This document shows positions 56,588-64,000 of a DNA stretch of 64,000 nt, piece by piece. The translations under genes were made by a program, and so were the position numbers. The DNA comes from Zea mays (taxonomy: Eukaryota; Streptophyta; Magnoliopsida; Poales; Poaceae). The stretch lies in NCBI RefSeq assembly GCF_902167145.1, contig NC_050099.1:7578434-7642433 (forward strand), read 5' to 3'. A model generated the notes under the pieces. The model was not told the DNA's origin. It searched no databases and saw only the letters and a list, made by a program, of their open reading frames with translations. Position 1 is the first letter of the stretch. Each line of letters starts with the position of its first letter.

Positions 56588-57233
56588 TTACTTGCCTTGG
56601 TTTTTGCCTGCCCCAGTAGAATTAATTGTGTGCCTAAAGACATCGTTTTATAATTACTATACACTTATAACAGCACAAATACAAACACTCAAATACAGCT
56701 TATCCCTACATGCTTCAGCGGACAAGATTTAGGACAAGCAATGTCTTCTATAGGGGGTTTTACTTGCCAAAGGAAATTGATGGAGCCACTGTTTGCTCTT
56801 TCGGGCACCAGTTGCAAACCAAAATACACAACAAACTTAACAGAGCGTATCATTGTTGAATGCTCACATGTTTCTATAGCATTTCCAAAACAAATAGAAA
56901 CATCTACCAGTGCTAAATCTCGGCATAAGCCAACCGTGCTTCACACAAACAATCCCTACTGTCTATCCGTGTAGATGTCCGGAAAAACAAAAAAGAACAG
57001 TAGAATTCTCCTCCAGGAACTGCCCACTACAGGCTCAATGATATGATAGGAGGTCACAGCCATCACCCGGCCAGTTGCCAGGCCCATGTTTTCGTTGACT
57101 GTGTAGATGAATAGCTACTAATACTAATTGATAATCGTTGGAACTTGGAATCGTCTGCAGACGCTTAACCAGTTGCTAAAAATGCAGAGGAGAATCTGTG
57201 CAGCTAGCAGCTGAAATAAACTTGCGCCGCTAG
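56588..57233 (-). other. 3' UTR and intergenic spacer of the KMS1-like gene
   Basis: This stretch lies downstream of the stop at 57234 on the minus strand. A plus-strand open frame at 56741-56974 has no recognised similarity and is probably not a gene. Confidence 0.35.
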
Positions 57234-60200
57234 TTAGTTTTGTTCCGGGGGCGGAGAATCAGAAACGCGTTCCATCTCCATATCCTGCTGCTTTTTGAGA
57301 TAATCCTGTGCCGTCGACGTGATTATCTTAACGGAGAAGTTCAGAAGCACAAGCCACACTATAGAGTTCCAAACCAATGTAAAAGAGAGATTCCAACTTT
57401 TCTCCTGTGTACATGGTAAGAAAAATGAGATGAACAATTACGAGATTCTAAGAGAGGTTATTCCAGCCTAAATGGTCATGGGTTTTAAATGACGATACTA
57501 ACCTCCATCTGTGAGGACGCCGAGACTGGTGTCGGTGGTGATAGATACTTGTCCTTGGCAGCATGGAGTTTGGCAATCACAGATGGTAGGGTAGCAGAAA
57601 ACCCAGGAATGTGACCGAATATCCAGATTAGCTCCTTTTCCATAAGATACAGGAGCTGGTTGTTGCATAAGGACACGATAAACAGCGTCTGCGAGAGAGA
57701 AGAAAAGTGCATATCAGGTAAAGAGGCGCTGCAACTATTGGTGTCGGACCACTTGACAACTCACTAAACCAGGCATGGAGAAACCAAAATGACTCAAAGA
57801 TTCAGCAAGTCAGGCACCATAATAACCTTTGCAAGAAAGGTTTCGCAACTCATTTCACAGTTTTTTTCCAGGTATGATAGTCTTCAGTAGTTATTATTCT
57901 ATAATTATGGATATGGATACCAAATAAACCTAGAGAATCAAACCGAATTCTGTTCCCATTAAATTTCATTACTGAACTGTCATTAGGTTTATTTCATTTT
58001 CTGTTTTTTTGTTGAATTCTTGAAAAGAGTAGGAATTTCAAGAACAAACTAGAGAGAGGAGTAGGACAAAACTTGCTAGGCACTCATCCTACTGATATAT
58101 AAAATCAACTTATGCAAAACTGACATATTTTGTGCTGAAAACAAATCCAAGCTTTCTAACAAGTCCATGTCCTAGAAAAACCAAAAGATTGGCATGCAGT
58201 ATAAATCTAGTTATCTGTTATCCTGATGAGCTTTTGCTGAGATGGTTGGTAGGCTTTCAAGATTTGAATCCAAGTGACCACATCAAAGAATAGTTTCATC
58301 TAATTAAGTTAATAAAAAAGATTGTCTTCCCAAACATTAAAAAGACCACCGGCTATCAATAGAAATCCTCCAAAAGATTGAACATGCACGCGCAGCCAAA
58401 CAATTAAGTGTGTGGCAACAAGTAGAACAATTGCAAACACAAATCACAATAAAAACAATTAACGATTATTAAATAATATAAAGGTATAAAGTTAGATGCC
58501 TCACCTGAATATGAGTCTTGATGATGGCCTTCCCAATCAAAGTTGCAAAAAAGAACTCCCAGAAAGGTACACCAAATTGGCCACACATAATTCCAGCGAG
58601 ATCAAAGAGTGGGTTCGGAACCTAACAAGGGCCATCAAAATTAAGCAAAAAAAAAACAATTCAACGAAAATCCTATTAGAGGGAACTATGGTAATTGCTG
58701 TACAGGAAATGTTCCATAAGTTTATTTGTTGGTGTCATTTTATCTAGACAGCTTTAAAATGTGAGAACCTAAACCTTGCAAACAGTCCAAAGGTAATTTT
58801 CAAGGCACAAAGTCAAATGCTTAATAAAACAAATATGGTTATAAGATTTCCACACTGAAGAAATTGGTAACAAAAAATGGCAGACAGGGCACTAACCGAA
58901 GCAAGTATCAAGATAGAGAAGAAGTTGAGATGTTGAGAGTGAGAAAGAAGCCAACGCTTGGAGCGATCAAGAGTGGATGCTACTGTCCCATCTTCTTTGG
59001 AAGTAGCGGCATCAAGCTCCTTAACAGCTTTTGACTTGCTTCCTGATAAGCGAGCTGCAGCATGACAAAAGATCCATTTAGGATAGGTAGCCTAAACCAA
59101 CCAAAGGAATAGAAACAAAAATGCCAGAGCTAGCCTTCCTACCCCTCCCAAGAACTCAAATCACAGGCATAACACTCCTAGAGATGTTTTTCCCCTAAAA
59201 TCCATCAAAGAATAGAAGCTCCACATCACCAAAAAGTTGCCTAAATAAACAGCTAAAATGTTCAAAAAATCAGCATGGCCCTGTTCCCACTTTTAGGAAT
59301 TTAAGAAAACAACAACAAAACAAAACAAAAAAGCAATATAGTATGTACTATTCTAGGTTATTAAAACGATAAAACGTTGGAACGCTCATGGGTGAAATTT
59401 TGACTTTTAAACGTTTAAACTTTGTTTAAACGTAGTTTTAAACAACATAGGAAAAATACCAATACATTATAATTTCAGACAATAATATGAAGTTAGATAT
59501 CAAAATAGAGAGGCTAGTGGCTTACCAAAACTTCACCCATGAGCTGGATTGAACCTCAAAAGTAACTAATAGACTGGGCCCAAAAGTAGCTAATGGTCTA
59601 AAATGCATAAAACACTGCGTTTTACAGTTTAGAACGCCAAAACGCTAAAACGTGGTTTCAACCTCTAATTAGAGTTTTGACGTCTAAACGTAGTTTAAAC
59701 ATCGTTTAAACATAGTTTTAATAACACAGGTGCCTCTAGAAGAACATGAAGTCAAAAGTTCAATGTATGGTATAGATAGAAGGCTGAATTGTAGGGATGT
59801 CCTCATCTACAGCAGCTAACGGGCACCCATCCAGGCATGGCCACCTCCTCTGCCGTGTCCTCTGCTAAACCGGCAACCCAACCCTCCTCAAACACCGCCC
59901 ACCTCTCTCACCTCCTTTTCCGGCAACCCCCAGCTAACTGGGCATTCCAAGTCAGAGCGCTGGTGTACACCAGCCCCACAACTAGCCGCACACCAGGCAA
60001 GATGAGGCTGTCATATCATGATGTCATGACTACCTTGGTTAAGGCAGGTGGGAAATCCATGGAAGGTGTCTCTTTAGAACTGGCATCACAACACCCTGTT
60101 GCCCGTCATGCCACCCCCACTCTAAGTTTCATCTTGGCTATACATTGGCGGTGTACAGAGACAGGCAAGTGGTTCATTTAGCTTTCAATAAACAATCGTT

Positions 60201-63007
60201 GTTGGACAGCTGAGCACCTAGCCAATGGAGAACTCTCCCGTCCAGCTGCGCTTGTCCCCTTTGTGACCAGGTGGATGAATCAATCTTATTTATGTTGATC
60301 ACTTGAACCTTTGCCCGCAATCCTTCAGAGACTAGGCTCAACTGTGTGCAACCAGATTCTCAAGCTGGTGGTGTCAGGCAATCAAAGAGATCAAGAAGGG
60401 GGCTCAAGTTTCTCATTGTTCTAATGTCCTAGGAGATCTGGAAACATCAAAATGGTTGTGTATTCACAAATATTTTCAATAATATTGCAGGCAATAGCAA
60501 ATGAGTTTATCCTTTGCTGGTTGCCTTTCTGAACTACTTGCCTACTTCATTCTCCTCCTAGACCAAGGGCATTTGGGATCTGTTCTGTGTGTTTTTTTTC
60601 TTGAGTGGAGGAGGGGGTCTTCCCCTGTGTATTCTCCAATTTTAATGAAATGATAAGTAACCCCCATGCTTGTTCAGAGGAGAGGATGTTAATGAATGTA
60701 GTGAAAAAACAGAATGTTACATAGTACAAGTATGTAGAAAAGATGTTTCTGACTTTCTGTTGTTGAAATAATTCAGTTAGAACCAGTACATAGCCTAGTA
60801 ACGTTTCTGTTAACATAAGTTGTACAGCATATAACAGAATACCATTAAAAAGGCATACCACCCAATGCTGAAAGCTCCAACACTAGGTGGGGTCTGGGGA
60901 TGGTTTCTAGGTAGCCTTACACTTGCAAGTTTTGCAAGGAGGCTGGTTTGAACCTGTAACCTCCAGGCTAAGTGCAGAAGCTCTACCATTGTGCCTGGCC
61001 CACTCTAAAATATATTATAACAACACTACTTAATTTTAGAAGGAAATTAAAGCATTACAATTTTTACCTGCTCGTGATATAAAATAAGGGGGAAGCTCGC
61101 CAAGTGCAGTCCCAATGCCCCAAAGAACTGCTTCCAGCTGTATCTGAGGTAGTAAATCAAAGACGGGGATCCTAACAGAATGAGCTGATGCTGGATACAC
61201 AGGCGGACCAAATTCAGAACATTTCTTGTCGAGCCATGATGGCCCAACCTTTAGCTGTATGGTATCATATGGAGCCGTTTTCAAATCAATTCGGCCACAT
61301 TGAACAGCTTTAATAGTGAACAGAGCAATATGAGGACCTAGATACAGCACAAATGTATGCAACCCAGAACCTGCATGTTAAAATTTAAATCATCAGCTCC
61401 TAAAATGAGTTCTCTCTGTTGCGGCAATAAGGGTGGGCAGACCCAATGCCAGAGGCTCCCACATGAGTGGGGTTTGGGGATGGGATAAACAAAGGCAAGC
61501 CTTCTTCCCGCAATGCGGAGAGGCAGCTTTGAACCCGTGACCTGGTTAGTCAGTGAGACAGCTCTCACCACTGCACCAGGTCTGCCCTTTTGGCAATTAA
61601 CATTCCAAATTTAGATGTGTTAGTTTCCAACTTTAACAAGAATTAATTGTAGGTAATAAAATCCCAACAACATACATATCACAGAATATGCCTAGCAGAA
61701 AAGGCATGACTACTTGCATTAACCTAATAACATTATAGAAGTTGACAAAATCGCAAGATAATAAGAGGCTGACTAAATATCCACAGATGCCATATATAAC
61801 CTTCCAAAGAAAGAAAAGAAAAAAAGCATCAGTTTTCTGACTATTTATTTGATGTGGCATTGTGGTCGTCATGCAGAGACAGCTAGAGACATTCAACAAA
61901 AAATCCAACATAGTAAAATTGTTGAAGGGCAACCAAATCTTGTATATTAAAATAAATGAAGAATCTGGTACAAAGGAACAAACTACATGGTCACTAATTT
62001 TAACAATAGCTAAAGGGATCACTCAAACATAGACCAAAAAGAAAACAAATCTGCAAATTGGCAAGGATCACGCGACAATATATTGAGAAGCCAATAAACA
62101 GGGCATCAAAAAGGCAAACAGTAAAATCACTATTTGCTGGGAGCGTGTGGCAGTTATTTCTTATGTTCTTTGTATTAGATATATATAATCTGGCATCTTC
62201 GACTGTTATTTTTTCGAGTCCTAATAACGTTGCAAACATGAATTAAGTGGAACAGGATGGAGGTTCAGCAATAAAGCCCACAATAAAGTACCGTTTTTCC
62301 GCCTTATTACAAATTTATCGGAATACATATGTTTCAAGCCTTCAAGAGTACCACAGATTGTACAGTTAATATATGATAACCAAAGAGATCGCTGAGTAAG
62401 TAAACTCCAGCAACATTTAACTAATTTGTTTTTTATTTTTCTTTTATATGTAACTAGACTCCAAGATGTTGAGAGGAGAAAAAATAGAACTTGCCTAGTC
62501 CAATTGATGAAGCCACACCTAATGAAATCCACCACAACACGAATTTAGCATAATTAAGGAACTCCTGCACATGCTGCATACATGTCAGAAAAACTAAATT
62601 AGTGTTCAAATACAATACCAAGATAGTATCAAAAAAAATATTATCTCACAAAGATACAGATTTTCAGAGCATGTATCTTCCTTGAATATTTAGGCATTGT
62701 AATGCAAATCTGACAAAAAAACAGTAGCAGATGTTCTAATGAAAATGACTAGCCTATCCCACAGATGGTAAAAAAACATTAGCATAAGAGCATACCTTCT
62801 TATGCAGGCCATCTGAAATAGAGAGTAAGATTCCGGAAGCTACCACCAAAACAATTAAGAGAAAGAACAAACCACTCTTTCTCAGGATATATGTTGCTAA
62901 TCTTTTCAAGTATTGTAACATGGCTAACAGGAAAAAATGTAATGTTCTGATTGGATGTTTTGTCAGCGTCAAATTTTCCAAGTCCATTTTGTGTTTTGCA
63001 AGTAGTT
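57234..63007 (-). CDS. vacuole membrane protein KMS1-like (VMP1/VTT family), N-terminus missing
   Basis: Seven exons join in frame on the minus strand: 63007-62796, 62564-62495, 61370-61068, 59054-58897, 58621-58505, 57688-57503 and 57404-57234 (stop TAA), giving 404 codons. Landmarks in order: [163 protein letters not shown]. These match Arabidopsis KMS1 and animal VMP1, multi-pass ER proteins with a VTT (DedA-like) scramblase-type domain needed for secretory-pathway and membrane integrity. The intron after the 62495 exon begins GCAAGT, a GC-AG intron. The first exon, expected to be short, was not found and probably lies at or beyond 64000. All other splice sites are GT-AG. Confidence 0.93.
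59352..59729. repeat. GTTTAAAC-rich element with inverted ends, in a KMS1-like intron
   Basis: The left end reads CTAGGTTATTAAAACGATAA. The reverse complement of the right end reads CCTGTGTTATTAAAACTATG. Inside, GTTTAAAC or TTTAAACG occurs many times near both ends, with CGTTTTA..CGTAGTTTTAAAC words. It looks like a small non-autonomous DNA transposon, but no target duplication is certain. Confidence 0.45.
60180..60640 (+). mobile_element. LINE (L1-type) 3' remnant
   Basis: The plus strand, antisense to the gene, shows the C-terminal end of a plant LINE ORF2 in several frames: [12 protein letters not shown], a CPLC-like zinc-finger block ([11 protein letters not shown] in a shifted frame), [24 protein letters not shown]. 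It then has a Ser/Leu-rich tail and a GTGTATTCTCCAATTTTAAT end. Plant L1 elements end with this RT-associated zinc-binding domain. It is heavily mutated and lies in an intron of the KMS1-like gene. Confidence 0.65.
60857..61004 (-). mobile_element. tRNA-derived SINE
   Basis: The minus strand begins GGGCCAGGCACAATGGTAGA, has an A-box-like TGGTAGAGCTTC and a B box GGTTCAAACC about 30 bases on. It ends in CCCAGACCCCACCTAGTGTT and GCATTGGGTGG, as in Au-type SINEs of grasses. It lies in an intron, in the same orientation as the gene. Confidence 0.7.
61431..61587 (-). mobile_element. tRNA-derived SINE (Au/ZmSINE type)
   Basis: The minus strand begins GGGCAGACCTGGTGCAGTGG. It has an A box (GTGCAGTGGTGAG) and B box (CACGGGTTCAAAGC), then GCCTCTCCGCATTGCGGG, a CCCCACTCATGTGGGAGCC palindrome and a GGCATTGGGTCTGCCC end. 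Imperfect duplications (GCGGCAATAA at 61421 and GGCAATTAA at 61592) flank it. It sits in the GC-AG intron of the KMS1-like gene. Confidence 0.8.
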
Positions 63008-63012
63008 CTGCA

Positions 63013-64000
63013 AAATAAATAAATACATGAGATAAAAGGAAAACAGAGCAACAACACCAGTTTTCAGCTAAATGCCAAAAACAAAAAACTAAATTACTTC
63101 GACTCTAATAATATGTCTGGTTATCGGGAACAAAATTCTTCTCACTGACAAATCAGAACATAGATTGTTCGTTGCCGCAAGCTGTCTTGATCTGGAGGGA
63201 AACAGAGGTTTAGTGGAGGCAAGCAGTTAGGGGCTGTATGGTTTGTCCATTCATGTACTAACATTGGCAATGGTTAGACAATATTTTGCAAATTTGCTGA
63301 AGTTAGGTGGTTAAAGGAGGAATCTTTCCACACTTTTTTTGAGTCACTGACACCTGGTAAAGTGACAGAATGAAAGGAATATTTTACATGGCTGCAGCTA
63401 TGAACCAGGGTCATCAGGCTCATTAACATGATGCGACATTTACACTTTGGTCATGAATTCACAGTGCAACACAGCAACCTAGACAAATTGATGAGCTAAG
63501 ATCTCAATTCATAGTTTCAGTTGTGTGTATCATGCTATGTAGTAGATATTAAGTCCTTTTAACAGCCAAGTTTGCTGCTAATTCATAGCAATTAGTATGC
63601 TATTCAGTTGTTTTCAGCAACCAATTCATCTGTCATAAATAACTAAGTTGTTTATCAACCCGGTCTAGCATTTCACAAAAAAGAAGAATACAAGAATATT
63701 TGCTAAAATGACATCAAATGTGTGTTTTGATTACACTAAATTAATGTATTCCCTCTAATACAATTCCATAATGGGATTTCCATCTGTACCACAATTTGAG
63801 GCACACTTTTCATCTAGACCACAAAGCTAGTCAATGACATTTGGGGTATGGTCGTAAATGTCATTTGCGGCAAGCCAAATAGCCAATGGTGATGATAAGT
63901 CCACCTCAGGTGATGATACAGATGGAAATATTACTTGCAGAAACTACAGACTTTTCACAAACATGTGCCAATATGCATTGCCCACGGGCCACGATACCCA
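63013..64000. other. 5' intron or upstream region of the KMS1-like gene
   Basis: I could not identify the missing first coding exon. A candidate exon at 63144-63189 (minus strand, after CCCTCCAG) puts a stop in frame with the next exon, so it is at most untranslated. No other gene is visible. Confidence 0.4.

Noticed and set aside
59837..60181. 114-codon plus-strand frame in a KMS1-like intron
   Set aside because: It has no recognisable domain and leads into LINE remnant sequence; it is more likely part of degraded repeat DNA than a gene.
61431..61587. Possible tRNA gene (A and B boxes present)
   Set aside because: There is no cloverleaf or acceptor stem; the length and 3' sequence are those of a SINE.
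63144..63189. Candidate first coding exon of the KMS1-like gene
   Set aside because: Joined to the next exon in the required frame it gives an in-frame stop (TGA) shortly before the junction.

Overview
This is a nuclear plant window, almost certainly maize (Zea mays). It has plant genes with many introns, Sirevirus-type Ty1/copia and Tat-type Ty3/gypsy retrotransposons nested inside each other, Tourist- and Mutator-type MITEs, tRNA-derived SINEs, and a Helitron with the maize-type 3' terminus (a GC hairpin followed by CTAG, flanked by T). I saw no prokaryotic genes, rRNA, true tRNA genes or CRISPR arrays.

Three host genes are supported exon by exon. (1) 5049-8401, minus strand: an HVA22/TB2/DP1-family ER membrane-shaping protein (311 aa). 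It contains a 27-nt microexon and a long Lys-rich C-terminal tail. (2) 52304-55733, plus strand: a bHLH transcription factor of subgroup IVb (POPEYE/bHLH47/IRO3-like, 274 aa) with a C-terminal EAR-type LCLSL motif. (3) 57234-63007, minus strand, N-terminus missing: a VMP1/KMS1-type vacuole membrane protein with a VTT domain. One of its introns is the non-canonical GC-AG type.

Between the first two genes lies about 42 kb of layered mobile DNA. At 10089-10332 is a Mutator-type MITE with a perfect 9-bp target duplication. At 11023-13258 is an unclassified 2.2-kb element flanked by TA microsatellite. It has matching hairpins at both ends and a hierarchical tandem repeat (2 x 673 bp, each holding two ~240-bp sub-repeats). 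A 7.9-kb Helitron (13331-21219, minus strand) is inserted in the right-hand TA tract. It carries minus-strand fragments, introns included, of genes resembling proteasome subunit alpha-5, ribosomal protein L22, the YggS/PROSC PLP-binding protein, DDB1 and an unidentified protein.

Next comes a retrotransposon nest inside an old plus-strand copia element. A solo LTR lies at 22870-24249 (TSD ATTCA). A Sirevirus-like copia spans 24389-48275 (TSD TCGTC, minus strand), and a Tat-lineage gypsy at 30728-45409 (TSD CTATC, minus strand) is inserted inside its gag region. The gypsy carries a plus-strand (antisense) gene of the 'putative gypsy type transposon' family with its own TATA box and at least one intron. 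All element reading frames are broken by stops and frameshifts, yet the LTR pairs look very similar by eye.

The 3' third is gene space with small elements in introns and flanks: four Tourist-like or other MITEs, a LINE 3' remnant and two SINEs.
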